64,000 nucleotides of DNA from QHXW01 sp035297145 (GCA_035297145.1 DATGZN010000075.1:62001-126000), one strand, 5' to 3'. Counted from the first letter of the stretch, positions 43,710 through 53,657 are shown. The notes: generated by a model from the sequence alone, not told the origin. Numbers and translations: made by a program.

Positions 43710-46151
43710 TTACGCCAGGTCGAACTTCTCCTGGTGCATCAGGGGATCGCTTTTTACGAGCACTGTGCGGCCGAGGACCTGCTCAATCTCCTGCAGGTAA
43801 TCGTTCTTGTTGGATTTGAGAATCTTGGCAACTTCGGGATTCACGCGTAGCGTCACGCCGTCGCCTTCGAGCGCACCCGCAACTTTTTGGGCTTCCTGCA
43901 AGATCTCCCCGACGACTGTAGAAACGCTCTTCACGTAGCCGGCGCCCTCGCAGTAGGGGCAGGGTGAGCAAAGCGTGCGCTCCAGGCTCTGTTTGACCCG
44001 TTTTCGGGTGATGGCCACCAGTCCGAAATCGTTGAACTGGAGAATCTTGTAGGGGGCGCGGTCGGCGCGCATGGCATCCTCAAGCGCCTGCATCACTTTC
44101 TGCCGATTCTTGCGCTCGTCCATATCAATAAAGTCCACAACGATGATGCCGCCCAAATCACGCAAGCGGATCTGCCGGACGATCTCCTTCACCGCGTCGG
44201 TGTTGGTCTTGACGATCGTGTCTTCCAGGCGGTTAGATTTTCCGACGTACTTGCCGGTGTTGATGTCGATGGCGACCAATGCTTCGGTCTGGTTGATGAC
44301 GATGTGTCCGCCGGATTTCAGCCACACCTTGGGCCGCAGCGCCTTCTCCAGTTCGGACGTGATATTGAACTCATCGAAAATGGGCGTCGAGCGCGTGTAG
44401 AGCTTGATGCGGCCGACCATGGCAGGCTGAAACCGCTGCACGAAACTCAAGACGTTCTCGTAGACCTCTTCGTTGTCCACCCAAACGGATTTGAACGCGG
44501 AGGTGAGCTGGTCGCGCAAGATGCGCTCCACCACGTCGAGATCGTGATGAATCAGCGCGGGAGCGGGTTTCTTCTCCGCCTTTTGACGCATGTCGAGCCA
44601 CATGTTGTACAGGAACAGCATGTCGGCACGCAGCTCGTCTTCGGTGCGGCCGTCGCCTGCCGTGCGCACGATGAATCCGCCGGACATGCCGGTACGGTTT
44701 GCCTGGATGATGCGCTTCAGGCGGCTGCGTTCCTCTTCGCTGGGGATCTTGCGGGAGATGCCGACGTGGTCTACGGTCGGCATATAGACCAGGAACCGCC
44801 CCGGCAACGCGATATGAGAGGTGATGCGCGCGCCTTTCTGGCCCAGCGGCTCTTTGGCGATTTGCACGAGAATCTCCTGCCCCTCGCGCAGCAGATCGGT
44901 GATGGAAGGCGGACCGGACTTCTCTGTCCTTTCGGTCCTTGCCGGCATGCGCGTGGGCTCGGGTCTGGATTCCACACGCGGTTCCGGGGCACGGATTTCG
45001 CGGGGCGCATCGGCGGGCCGTTGGCCCTCGTCAGGTGTGGCTCCGCCAGCACGCATCTTGCGGCGCATGCGGCGTGACATGCGGTGCAAAAAGCGTGGGC
45101 CTTGCTCGCGGAGCGTGGCGGTCAAACTGGTGGGGATGCGGGCGGGTTCGACGCCTTCTTCAGGCTGCGTTTCGTCTGGACCGGCTTCGGCGCCGGGTTC
45201 GGACTCCGAGGTTTCGCTTTCGGCGCTCGGTTCCGGCTCTGCGTCGCCAACGGCCTCGGGTTCTACCGTCTCATCCGCATCCGCAACTGGCAATGTGACA
45301 ACGACCGGGGATTCCTCGGGCGAGCTGTTGGCCTGCAATTCGGGCTCCGGCTCGGGCTCTCGTTCGACAATCACGACCGGCTCCGGGCGCTCTTCACTTT
45401 TCACGACAACTAGTTCCGCGACGGCGGCGAAGTCTGGCTGCTCGTCGGCGGGTGTTTCCGGTTCGTCCTCAGAGGCGCCGGGAGCTGGAACGTCTTCGGC
45501 ATTGCCATACTTGGCGAGCGATTCGCCAGGCAAAACCGGGAACTCCTCATCGGTTTCGCCTGCCTCGGCGACCTCAGCAGGCGGAGGCTCAGTGCGCGCG
45601 CGGGGTGAGAAGTACTTGGACTCGGGAATGCCGCCACGCCCACCCCGGGAACGCCGGCGCCGCGAGCGATGCCCGCGGCGGTCGCCGCGATTGTCGCCTT
45701 GGGGCCCACGATCGCCTTGCGGACCGCGAAATTCAGTCCGCGGTTCCGGAGCAGCTGCGACCGGCTGGTCATCCGAGGGTGGTGCATTCTCCGCAGCTGC
45801 CGCCGGCTCAATAGCCGCCGGATCGGCGGCAGGCGGGACAACGGCCAGCGCCACACCATTACCCTTGTCCAGCTTCAGAACTTTGTCTTCTACACTCGAT
45901 ACAACCTTGTCGTACTCGTCGTTATCTTCGAAAAAATCAGAGACGTACAGGAAAGCGTCGCGCTCCAGCCCGATATCCACGAAGGCGGATTGCATTCCCG
46001 GCAGAACGCGCGTGACGCGACCCTTGTGGATACTGCCCGCGAGCGAGTATTCCTTTTCCCGCTGATAATAAAGCTCGACTACTTGATCATCTTCGACGAG
46101 AGCTACGCGTGTTTCATGGCGCGTCGAAGAGACTACCAACTCTTTTGACAT
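43710..46151 (-). CDS. rng: Ribonuclease E/G family protein with long S1-domain insertion
   Basis: 813 aa from ATG 46151 (GGAGGAATGTAATG context). S1 domain begins SLAGSIHKGRVTRVLPGMQSAFVDIG (residues about 37-61), is interrupted at about 85-410 by a disordered acidic/proline-rich and RG-rich segment, and resumes DLLREGQEILVQIAKEPLGQKGARIT. Catalytic residues are in VAIDINTGK and GGIIVVDFIDM; the zinc-link CPYCEGAG is intact. It processes rRNA and mRNA. It is last in the mrdA-rodA-rng run, as in many bacteria with mreBCD-mrdAB-rng clusters. RNase G without insertion is about 500 aa. Confidence 0.92.
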   Translation of the reverse strand: MSKELVVSSTRHETRVALVEDDQVVELYYQREKEYSLAGSIHKGRVTRVLPGMQSAFVDIGLERDAFLYVSDFFEDNDEYDKVVSSVEDKVLKLDKGNGVALAVVPPAADPAAIEPAAAAENAPPSDDQPVAAAPEPRTEFRGPQGDRGPQGDNRGDRRGHRSRRRRSRGGRGGIPESKYFSPRARTEPPPAEVAEAGETDEEFPVLPGESLAKYGNAEDVPAPGASEDEPETPADEQPDFAAVAELVVVKSEERPEPVVIVEREPEPEPELQANSSPEESPVVVTLPVADADETVEPEAVGDAEPEPSAESETSESEPGAEAGPDETQPEEGVEPARIPTSLTATLREQGPRFLHRMSRRMRRKMRAGGATPDEGQRPADAPREIRAPEPRVESRPEPTRMPARTERTEKSGPPSITDLLREGQEILVQIAKEPLGQKGARITSHIALPGRFLVYMPTVDHVGISRKIPSEEERSRLKRIIQANRTGMSGGFIVRTAGDGRTEDELRADMLFLYNMWLDMRQKAEKKPAPALIHHDLDVVERILRDQLTSAFKSVWVDNEEVYENVLSFVQRFQPAMVGRIKLYTRSTPIFDEFNITSELEKALRPKVWLKSGGHIVINQTEALVAIDINTGKYVGKSNRLEDTIVKTNTDAVKEIVRQIRLRDLGGIIVVDFIDMDERKNRQKVMQALEDAMRADRAPYKILQFNDFGLVAITRKRVKQSLERTLCSPCPYCEGAGYVKSVSTVVGEILQEAQKVAGALEGDGVTLRVNPEVAKILKSNKNDYLQEIEQVLGRTVLVKSDPLMHQEKFDLA

Positions 46152-46407
46152 TACATTCCTCCGTTGGGTCCCGATGAACTCGCCGGAACCAGGAGGGAAC
46201 GTGGACACCCCGCGTGGGTTTCGCGATGCTCGCGCCGGCGGTAAACCTACCGCGCCGACGCTCACGACTTACAGAAGCTCACGCTTGCCGGGCCAGTGGA
46301 GAAACTGATCTCTACACCCGCCGCCGGCCGGGGAACCCGCTCCTCGTTCGGAACCGCGCCCCCAAAATTGAGCGCCACCGGTCCGAGAGTCCTCAATGAG
46401 TCCCCAA

Positions 46408-46434
46408 CAAAATTTTTGAGGCGGCCCTGCCGCC
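46408..46434 (-). terminator. Possible terminator after rodA
   Basis: On the minus strand GGCGGC-AGG-GCCGCC (46434-46420) is followed by TCAAAAATTTTG. It lies 25 bp after the rodA stop. The U-run is short and late, so it may be an attenuator rather than a full stop. The rest of the 307-bp gap 46152-46458 contains only short ORFs I do not support. Confidence 0.4.
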
Positions 46435-46458
46435 CGGTTTCACTACCTCACCAAAACT

Positions 46459-47550
46459 TCAATTCACAAAACGGCGTACTCGTACGTTATTCACCAGCCC
46501 CAGCATGAGGAAAATCGACAGCATACTGGAGCCACCCGCGCTCATCAGCGGCAGCGGGATCCCAGTGACGGGCATGCGGCCCACCACCATTCCTACATTG
46601 ACCAGAACATGAAACAGCACCAGAGCTGCCACGCCCATGCAGATATACATCCCGGCCCTGTCCGGCGCGGTTTGCGCGTTCTTCACGATCTGCATCAGCA
46701 GCATGAAGTACAAGGCCAGCACTACCACAACCCCTACGAATCCGTGCTCCTCGGCAAACGCGGCGAAGATGAAATCGGTATGCGGCACGGGAAGGAACCG
46801 CAACTGCGTCTGTGTCCCATGCGCCACCCCTTTCCCCCACATTCCCCCCGCTCCGACTGCGATTTTCGACTCGATCACCTGATACCCGGTTCCTCGCGGG
46901 TCGCCCTCGGGGTTCAGAAAACTGACTAAGCGCGCCTTCTGATACGGCTGCAGAAAATGAATACCGACCGGCACCACCAGGACGACGATGATCGCGGTCG
47001 CCACGACGTACCGCCAGTTTAAACCCGCCAACAGCGCACCCACCCCCAAAATCGGGAGATACGTCAGAGCAGTTCCCAGGTCCGGTTCCTTGATGACCAG
47101 GAGCATCGGGACGACAATTAAGGCCATTATTTTCAATAAGTCCCGAAGATCCAGGTTATCGCCACGCAGCTCCGTCATAAAGCGCGCTACCAACAATATT
47201 ATCACCAGCTTCACGAATTCGGACACCTGAAGGTGAACTCCCGGGGCCACCGGAATCCAACGTGTGGCGCCCCACGCTTGTTTGCCGGCAACGAGGACCG
47301 CGAGCAAGAGCAGGATGGAGAGGAAATACAGTGCCCAAACACGGGTCATGAGCGCGTGATAGTCGATGGCGGTGGCGATCCACATCAGCAGCAGCCCGAC
47401 CACGGTCCAAATGACTTGTTTCCACCAGGCGTCCTGCCACTGTGTGCCGATAGCGGCGCTGAAAATCTGGACCACGCCCAGGGCGCAAATCACCAGCACG
47501 ATGACCAGCATGCCCCAGTCGATATCACGGAGATTGAGGTAGCCGCTCAT
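46459..47550 (-). CDS. rodA: Rod-shape SEDS glycosyltransferase RodA
   Basis: 363 aa with about ten hydrophobic segments. SEDS-family peptidoglycan polymerase of the elongasome. Family motifs: YQKARLVSFLNPEGDPRGTGYQVIESKIAVGAGG (catalytic loop with the essential Asp), LPVPHTDFIFAAFAEEHGFVGV and the C-terminal GIPLPLMSAGGSSMLSIFLMLGLV. It overlaps the PBP2 gene by 4 bp, so the polymerase and its transpeptidase partner are made together. It is at the inner membrane and works with MreBCD, encoded about 9 kb away on the same strand. Confidence 0.96.
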   Translation of the reverse strand: MSGYLNLRDIDWGMLVIVLVICALGVVQIFSAAIGTQWQDAWWKQVIWTVVGLLLMWIATAIDYHALMTRVWALYFLSILLLLAVLVAGKQAWGATRWIPVAPGVHLQVSEFVKLVIILLVARFMTELRGDNLDLRDLLKIMALIVVPMLLVIKEPDLGTALTYLPILGVGALLAGLNWRYVVATAIIVVLVVPVGIHFLQPYQKARLVSFLNPEGDPRGTGYQVIESKIAVGAGGMWGKGVAHGTQTQLRFLPVPHTDFIFAAFAEEHGFVGVVVVLALYFMLLMQIVKNAQTAPDRAGMYICMGVAALVLFHVLVNVGMVVGRMPVTGIPLPLMSAGGSSMLSIFLMLGLVNNVRVRRFVN

Positions 47551-49451
47551 TCGCGCTCCTGGGACGCTGCCGGAGTTGCCGGTGTTTCCTCGGCAGCGGC
47601 GGGCGTCGCCGGTTTTGTCGCTGCCACCAGACTTTGCCCCAGCCTCGTCTTCTTATCGACGTAGGCTTTGAGCACGTCGCGCACGAGCGCAGCCGTGTAG
47701 TAACTTTTCTCGCCGCCTTCCCAGAGCGCGGCGACGACAATCTCGGGGTGCTCCGGCGGAGTGAATCCGACGAACCAGGCGTTGTCCTTGGGTGCATGCC
47801 CCCCTTTGCGGAGGAACTCGTTAGAGGCGAGTTGCGCGGTCCCGGTTTTGCCGCATATCGTGACGCCGGGCAGGCGTGCGCGGCCCCCGGTTCCACCGGC
47901 CTCGTTGACCACTCCACACATCCCGGAGACGACCTTGGCCACGTTCTCAGGGTTCAGCGGATACTGGTGCGGTGGGTCCGGCTTGGTGGTTTTCACGACG
48001 TGCGGCCGGTACCAGATTCCGCCCATGGCGATGCCGCCTATGGCGCGGGCTAACTGCAGCGGTGTGACCGTGGTTGCGCCCTGCCCGATGGCTACCGAGA
48101 TGGTTTCACCGGCATACCATTTCTGGCGGAAATTACGGATTTTCCATTCTGATGAAGGAACCACACCGGAGGCTTCGTTGGGCAAATCGATGCCACTCGC
48201 ATGGCCGTAACCGGCCTGATCGGCGAACGCGGCGATCTGATCTATACCGAGTTTATTACCAACGTTGTAGAAGTACACGTCGCAGGATTGGACAATACCC
48301 TTGTGGAGAGACACAACGCCATCCCGTTGATGGCATTTGTAAAAATGCCCGTAGAAGGTCGCTCCGCCGGGACACGTGATGGTGAACTGATCGTCGATCG
48401 TTCCGGTTTCGAGGCCAGCTATGGCGATCAGTGGCTTGAATGTCGATCCCGGCGCGCACTGCGCCTGAATGGCGCGATTCAGCAGGGGGTGATCGGGATT
48501 GTCCAACAGCTCTTTCCAGTCTGAGGACTTGATGCGCACGGAGAACTTGTTGGGGTCGAAGGTGGGCCGGTTGGCCATGGCCAGCACCTCGCCGTTGCGC
48601 GGATCGAGGGCAACAATCGCGCCTTTTCGGCCCTCGAGCACCAGCTCGGCGACGGCCTGGACATCGAGATCGAGTGTGGTTTGCAGGTTCTTGCCGGGGA
48701 TGGCCTCTTTGATTCCCAGCACCTGGCGCTCACGGCCGCGATTATCGACTACTACCTCGCGCTGCCCGTCGACGCCCATGAGGCTATCGTTATACTGCTT
48801 CTCCAGACCAAACTTCCCGATCACGGCGCCAGTGTCGTACTTGGCATACTCCGGCAGATCGAGCTCCGACTCGCTGATTTCACCGGTGTAGCCGATCACG
48901 TGCGCCGCGAACCCGTTTTGCGGGTACATGCGCCGCTGCGCGTGAATTAACTCGAGTTCCGGGAAAAAGTCCGCGTCTTTATGGGATTCGACAAATGCAA
49001 TATCGGCCGGCGTCAGCTCCTGCTTGATGATGGCGGGCTCGTACTTGGGCCGCGACCGGTAGCGCTTGAGCTGCAGCATCAGGTCGTCGTAGTCGAGGCG
49101 CAGGCCGTCGGCGATGGGCCGCAGGTGCTCTGGCTTTAGAGTTTCTCGGGAGAGAATGACGCTCCAGGACATGTGATTGTCCACGATGACGCGGCCGTCT
49201 CGATCGAGGATTTTGCCGCGTGGCGCGATGATGGGCAGTGACTTGATGCGGTTGCGCTCCGCGAGCTCGTTGTACAACTCGGGATTACGCACCTGGAGAT
49301 CCCAGAAACCGGAGATCAGAAACAAAAAGATGGCTACGGTTGAGTACTGGAAGACAGCAATTCGCACGGCGGCGAACTTAGGGTCATCCCGCAATCCCGG
49401 CTTTGCCGGGGCACGATGCTGAGTTTCCAGGTCGATGGGAAGGAGCTTCAC
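47547..49451 (-). CDS. mrdA: Penicillin-binding protein 2
   Basis: 634 aa. One N-terminal membrane segment (TVAIFLFLISGFWDLQV) anchors a dimerisation domain and a transpeptidase domain with the catalytic APGSTFKPL (SxxK), the CDVYFYNVGNKLG region carrying the SxN-type motif and the CGKTGTAQ (KTG) motif. It cross-links glycan strands made by RodA in lateral wall growth. A proline/alanine-rich C-terminal tail (about 30 residues) is a local addition. Upstream is not mreD but a divergent nuclease gene: the elongasome operon has been broken at this point. Confidence 0.96.
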   Translation of the reverse strand: MKLLPIDLETQHRAPAKPGLRDDPKFAAVRIAVFQYSTVAIFLFLISGFWDLQVRNPELYNELAERNRIKSLPIIAPRGKILDRDGRVIVDNHMSWSVILSRETLKPEHLRPIADGLRLDYDDLMLQLKRYRSRPKYEPAIIKQELTPADIAFVESHKDADFFPELELIHAQRRMYPQNGFAAHVIGYTGEISESELDLPEYAKYDTGAVIGKFGLEKQYNDSLMGVDGQREVVVDNRGRERQVLGIKEAIPGKNLQTTLDLDVQAVAELVLEGRKGAIVALDPRNGEVLAMANRPTFDPNKFSVRIKSSDWKELLDNPDHPLLNRAIQAQCAPGSTFKPLIAIAGLETGTIDDQFTITCPGGATFYGHFYKCHQRDGVVSLHKGIVQSCDVYFYNVGNKLGIDQIAAFADQAGYGHASGIDLPNEASGVVPSSEWKIRNFRQKWYAGETISVAIGQGATTVTPLQLARAIGGIAMGGIWYRPHVVKTTKPDPPHQYPLNPENVAKVVSGMCGVVNEAGGTGGRARLPGVTICGKTGTAQLASNEFLRKGGHAPKDNAWFVGFTPPEHPEIVVAALWEGGEKSYYTAALVRDVLKAYVDKKTRLGQSLVAATKPATPAAAEETPATPAASQERE

Positions 49452-49603
49452 GGCAGGTTCTGGAAATCCACCTTCTATTTACCAGTCTATCTGAAAAGTG
49501 CCACCGGAAAGCAGTAACTTTCGCAAACATATTTACAGAGAGCACCGTGGACCCTTGGGCCACGTAATTAACGCGGCTTCGAAGCCTGAAGGAAGGTCCG
49601 GTC

Positions 49604-50569
49604 ATGCGAAAAGTCTGGAAAGTCGGGTTGGTTCTCCTGATGTCGGCTAGAGGCAGTCTCCCGTGGGGTGCGGAAGCGCATCGCGTGATCGCGCGGATCG
49701 CGGCCGAGCATCTGGCGCCGCAGGCCCAAGCTCGCGTGGCGGCACTGCTCTCGACGGACGCACAGGCCGGCGCGCTGCTGGCTGCCGGTTCCGGCGGCGA
49801 TGCGTTGGCGGCGGCCATGGCGGAAGTTGCTCCCTGGGCCGACACAATCAAGAGCAAGAAGCAAGGCGCGGGGACAGACGATTGGCACTTTGTGGATCTC
49901 GCGGCGGCGGATGGCGCCGCCGAGATCAGCCAGCGATGCGCGAATAACAATTGCATCACCGCCCAATTGCGCATCATGACAGCCAATCTCAAGGCCGGCG
50001 GCAGCCTCCCGCATGGATCGAACACCTACTCCACAAGCGAGCAACTCAAGTTCATCATCCATTTCATGGGCGATCTGCATCAGCCGCTGCATTGCGCCAC
50101 CAATGCTGACGCCGGCGGCAACTGCCTGGCCACGCACGGATTCCGCGAGCATGAGCTCCACGCAACCTGGGACACCGGACTGATCGAGCAGATCATGAAG
50201 AATTCCCAAGGCCACCAGATCAGCGAGTCGACGTTTGCCAGCTCCCTGGATACCGAGTTCGCGTCCCAATTCGCCGGCTCCGCGAATATTATGGATTTCG
50301 ATCAGATGGCCGTGGAATCACATGACATCGCATTCCAGGTGGCCTATGGCCCGATGCTCGCGCACGGCATTCTGCCGGGTGTAGAGCCGCGCGGGTTCCT
50401 TCACGTGGACGTCAGCCGGTGCGAGAGTGAGGCGCCGGATTTCTACAACATGAGTCCGCCGGTTGATCTGACTGTCCTGTACAATGCGGCAACGCTGGAC
50501 GCGGTCCGCGGGCAACTGGCGAAGGCAGGTTACCGGCTAGCGGTGCTGCTGAATAACGTGTTGCAGTGA
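49604..50569 (+). CDS. Secreted S1/P1-family nuclease
   Basis: 321 aa. The signal peptide ends so that mature protein begins WGAEAHRVIARIA; the N-terminal Trp and His are zinc ligands in this family. Other ligands are visible in PWADTIK, DDWHFVDL, FIIHFMGDLHQPLHC and HATWDTGL. Three zinc ions would support cleavage of single-stranded nucleic acid or 3'-nucleotides in the periplasm or outside. The gene is divergent from mrdA. Its 3' end recurs as a degraded copy at 55451-55541, and more weakly near 53760. The 273 bp after it hold no gene I support. Confidence 0.92.
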   Translation: MRKVWKVGLVLLMSARGSLPWGAEAHRVIARIAAEHLAPQAQARVAALLSTDAQAGALLAAGSGGDALAAAMAEVAPWADTIKSKKQGAGTDDWHFVDLAAADGAAEISQRCANNNCITAQLRIMTANLKAGGSLPHGSNTYSTSEQLKFIIHFMGDLHQPLHCATNADAGGNCLATHGFREHELHATWDTGLIEQIMKNSQGHQISESTFASSLDTEFASQFAGSANIMDFDQMAVESHDIAFQVAYGPMLAHGILPGVEPRGFLHVDVSRCESEAPDFYNMSPPVDLTVLYNAATLDAVRGQLAKAGYRLAVLLNNVLQ

Positions 50570-50804
50570 AACGGTGTCAGGAGCATGTTTACGCTTCGAA
50601 CCGCGTGAGGATTGCGCGAGGCGGCGGGTGGTCGTTCCGAACTCATGATTCCGCACCAATCTGTCGCCCACTGCTCAAAACCCCGCGAGCGCAACGCCGG
50701 GACCGTTCGACGTGGGAAGAGTAACACGGCGGCCACCGATGAGGACACGCAGTCTACGGCATCCGCCAGTTTTCTGCTCGCAGCCGCAACCCAAAGCATA
50801 AGTC

Positions 50805-50835
50805 TTGACAAAATGTCACATTAGATATAGTCTAA
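50805..50835 (+). promoter_or_regulatory. Promoter with PerR-box-like operator
   Basis: TTGACA at 50805-50810 and TATAGT at 50826-50831 (15-bp spacer). Two inverted repeats overlap it: TGACAAAATGTCA (50806-50818) and TTAGATATAGTCTAA (50821-50835), the latter a 7-1-7 palindrome like a PerR/Fur box. Transcription would start near 50838, only about 5 bp before the ATG, so the message is almost leaderless. Confidence 0.6.
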
Positions 50836-50842
50836 TTTTTTA

Positions 50843-51277
50843 ATGGACGCCGAGGCGATTAAACGGTCCTTGGAAGGCAGCGGGTTGCGGTGCACTCCGC
50901 AGCGCTACGCCGTGATGGCATTCTTGATGGAACACAATAGGCATCCCACGGCTGCGGAAATCTTCGAAGCCGTGAATCGCGTGGATCCGCGCTCTTCGAG
51001 GGCCACGACTTATAACAATCTGCGGGACTTGGTGCAGGCGGGTTTGGTGCGTGAAGTGGCCGTTGAGGGCCGCGCCGCGCGATTCGATGCGAAAGGCATG
51101 CGGCACCACCACTTCATCTGCGACCGCTGCGGCAATGTTGAGGACATTGAGTGGTACGACGTGCCCAGGCCTGCCTCGGGCTCCCTCGATAAGCGGATTC
51201 TTCGCGAATGCGAACTCATTTTCCGGGGGCTCTGCGCCAAGTGCGCTCCGCGGCGCGCTTCCCGTCAACTGTCGTAG
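50843..51277 (+). CDS. perR: PerR-like Fur-family peroxide regulator
   Basis: 144 aa. Winged HTH (GLRCTPQRYAVMAFLMEHNRHPTAAEIFEAVNR; SRATTYNNLRDLVQAGLVREV) and Fur-type metal sites: HHHFICDRCG and the C-terminal CAKC form the structural zinc site, with His residues at 91-94 in the regulatory site. It sits directly upstream of katG on the same strand, the usual arrangement for a peroxide sensor that represses catalase-peroxidase until iron-catalysed oxidation releases it. A PerR-box-like palindrome covers its own promoter, so autorepression is likely. Specific assignment to PerR rather than Fur rests on the katG link. Confidence 0.85.
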   Translation: MDAEAIKRSLEGSGLRCTPQRYAVMAFLMEHNRHPTAAEIFEAVNRVDPRSSRATTYNNLRDLVQAGLVREVAVEGRAARFDAKGMRHHHFICDRCGNVEDIEWYDVPRPASGSLDKRILRECELIFRGLCAKCAPRRASRQLS

Positions 51278-51401
51278 GCGTGGATACCGGATGAATGGCG
51301 CGTCAGCAAGCGCGGCCGGCGGCGATCGCGCCAATGGCAAAGCCAGGATGGGCTCGTAGTTCGTCACAATTTTTTTGACTAATTGGAAGGAAGATCATCA
51401 T

Positions 51402-53657
51402 ATGGATAAAACACTCACCACGGCAGAGGGGGCGACTATCCCCGACAATCAGAAGCAAAACTCGCCAACCGAAACTAAGTGCCCGTTCTCGAACGGTGCT
51501 CGCAAAAACGCAACGGCTGGGGCCCCAACAAACGCAGATTGGTGGCCCAATCAACTGAACCTGAAGATCTTGCACCAACACTCCCCGCTGTCCGACCCCC
51601 TGGGCGAGGCGTTCAACTACGCCGAGGAGTTCAAGAGCCTTGACTTGGATGCCGTGATCAAGGACCTCCATGCCTTGATGACGACATCGCAGGACTGGTG
51701 GCCCGCGGACTACGGCCACTATGGGCCGCTCTTCATCCGTATGGCGTGGCATGGCGCAGGCACGTACCGTATCGCCGATGGCCGAGGGGGCGCAGGCTCC
51801 GGAGCACAGCGATTTGCGCCCCTCAACAGCTGGCCGGATAATGTGAGCCTCGACAAAGCGCGTCGGCTGCTGTGGCCGATCAAGCAAAAGTACGGCCGGA
51901 AACTCTCCTGGGCCGATCTGATGATTCTTACGGGTAACGTTGCGCTGGACTCGATGGGACTCAAGACCTTCGGTTTCGGCGGTGGGCGCGAAGACATCTG
52001 GGAGCCGGAAGACATTTACTGGGGGTCTGAGAGCACGTGGCTGGGCGACGAGCGCTACCGCGGCGACCGCCAGCTCGACAATCCTCTAGGCGCTGTTCAA
52101 ATGGGTCTCATCTACGTGAATCCACAAGGGCCCAAGGGCAAACCGGATCCGCTCGCCGCGGCCAGGGATATTCGGGAGACCTTCGCCCGAATGGCGATGA
52201 ATGACGAGGAGACGGTTGCCCTCATCGCCGGCGGACACACGTTCGGCAAAGCCCATGGCGCTGCCGATGCGGACAAGTATGTCGGTCGCGAACCCGAGGG
52301 CGCCGGCATCGAAGAGCAAGGCTTTGGCTGGAAAAACACCTTTGGCAGCGGCAAAGGCGACGACGCGATCACCAGCGGATTGGAGGGCGCATGGACCACC
52401 AACCCGGTGAAGTGGGACAACAACTACTTCGACAACCTGTTCGGCTATGAATGGGAACTCACGAAGAGCCCCGCCGGCGCTCACCAATGGACTCCCAAGA
52501 ACGCATCCGCAGCGGGCACCGTGCCGGATGCACACGATCCGTCGAAGAAGCACGCCCCGATGATGTTCACGACGGACCTCTCACTGAAATTGGACCCGAT
52601 CTACGCGAAGATTTCGAAGCGCTTCCACGAGAACCCGCAGGCATTCGCCGACGCGTTCGCCAAGGCTTGGTTCAAGCTGACGCACCGCGACATGGGGCCT
52701 GTTTCGCGGTACCTTGGCCCGCTCGTTCCTGCGGAGCCGTTGTTGTGGCAGGACCCGGTTCCCGCTGTGGATCACAAATTGATCGGGAAACAGGACATTG
52801 CCGCCCTGAAGGCCAAGATCCTCGCGTCCCGACTTTCCATCTCACAACTGGTCACGACGGCCTGGGCGTCGGCGGCAACATTCCGCGGCAGCGACAAGCG
52901 CGGCGGAGCCAACGGGGCACGCATTCGCCTCGCGCCGCAAAAGGAGTGGGAAGTCAACCAGCCGGCCGAACTGGCGAAGGTCCTTCAGAAGCTGACGGCG
53001 ATCCAGAAGGATTTCAATAAAGCGCAGTCCGGTGGGAAAAAGGTCTCGCTTGCTGACCTGATCGTTCTGGGCGGCTGCGCAGCCGTCGAGGCAGCTGCGA
53101 AGAAGGCCGGCCACGACGTCAAGGTTCCCTTCTCGCCGGGGCGCACGGACGCGTCGCAGGAGAAGACCGATGTGCATTCGTTCGCCGTACTGGAGCCGAT
53201 CGCCGACGGGTTCCGCAACTATCTTCGGAAGGAACACGAGGGATCGGCGGCTGAGCTGCTGGTGGATCGGGCGAACCTGCTGACCCTGACCGCTCCCGAG
53301 ATGACGGTTCTGGTTGGTGGCATGCGCGCCCTGAATGCAAACTTCGGGCAGTCCAAACACGGTGTTTTCACCAAGCGGCCCGGGACGTTGACGAATGATT
53401 TCTTCGTCAACCTGCTCGACATGAACACGAAGTGGCAGAAGTCCGCCACATCTGAAGGCGTGTTGGAGGGGCACGATCGGGCGACGGGCGAACTCAAGTG
53501 GACGGGCACTGTCGTTGATCTCGTCTTCGGTTCCAACTCCCAGCTCCGAGCAATCGCGGAAGCTTATGCATGTGACGACTCGAAGGAGGCGTTTGTGAAG
53601 GACTTCGTGGCTGCGTGGAACAAGGTGATGAACCTTGATCGCTACGACCTGGCCTGA
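51402..53657 (+). CDS. katG: Catalase-peroxidase
   Basis: 751 aa from ATG 51402, with GGAAGGAAG upstream; a TTG 27 bp earlier is in frame but lacks family-like residues. Two haem-peroxidase-like domains. The distal site FIRMAWHGAGTYR has Arg113, Trp116 and His117. The Trp-Tyr-Met adduct can form: Tyr in LIYVNPQGPKG and Met in ARMAMNDEET. The proximal His is in IAGGHTFGKAHG. It removes H2O2 in the cytoplasm. It lies 124 bp after the PerR-like gene and may be co-transcribed with it. The 149 bp after it hold a weak relic of the nuclease 3' end. Confidence 0.97.
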   Translation: MDKTLTTAEGATIPDNQKQNSPTETKCPFSNGARKNATAGAPTNADWWPNQLNLKILHQHSPLSDPLGEAFNYAEEFKSLDLDAVIKDLHALMTTSQDWWPADYGHYGPLFIRMAWHGAGTYRIADGRGGAGSGAQRFAPLNSWPDNVSLDKARRLLWPIKQKYGRKLSWADLMILTGNVALDSMGLKTFGFGGGREDIWEPEDIYWGSESTWLGDERYRGDRQLDNPLGAVQMGLIYVNPQGPKGKPDPLAAARDIRETFARMAMNDEETVALIAGGHTFGKAHGAADADKYVGREPEGAGIEEQGFGWKNTFGSGKGDDAITSGLEGAWTTNPVKWDNNYFDNLFGYEWELTKSPAGAHQWTPKNASAAGTVPDAHDPSKKHAPMMFTTDLSLKLDPIYAKISKRFHENPQAFADAFAKAWFKLTHRDMGPVSRYLGPLVPAEPLLWQDPVPAVDHKLIGKQDIAALKAKILASRLSISQLVTTAWASAATFRGSDKRGGANGARIRLAPQKEWEVNQPAELAKVLQKLTAIQKDFNKAQSGGKKVSLADLIVLGGCAAVEAAAKKAGHDVKVPFSPGRTDASQEKTDVHSFAVLEPIADGFRNYLRKEHEGSAAELLVDRANLLTLTAPEMTVLVGGMRALNANFGQSKHGVFTKRPGTLTNDFFVNLLDMNTKWQKSATSEGVLEGHDRATGELKWTGTVVDLVFGSNSQLRAIAEAYACDDSKEAFVKDFVAAWNKVMNLDRYDLA

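Noticed and set aside
44821..46065. 414-codon plus-strand serine-rich ORF opposite the RNase E/G insert
   Set aside because: It mirrors the low-complexity acidic/proline insert of the minus-strand gene and has no features of its own.
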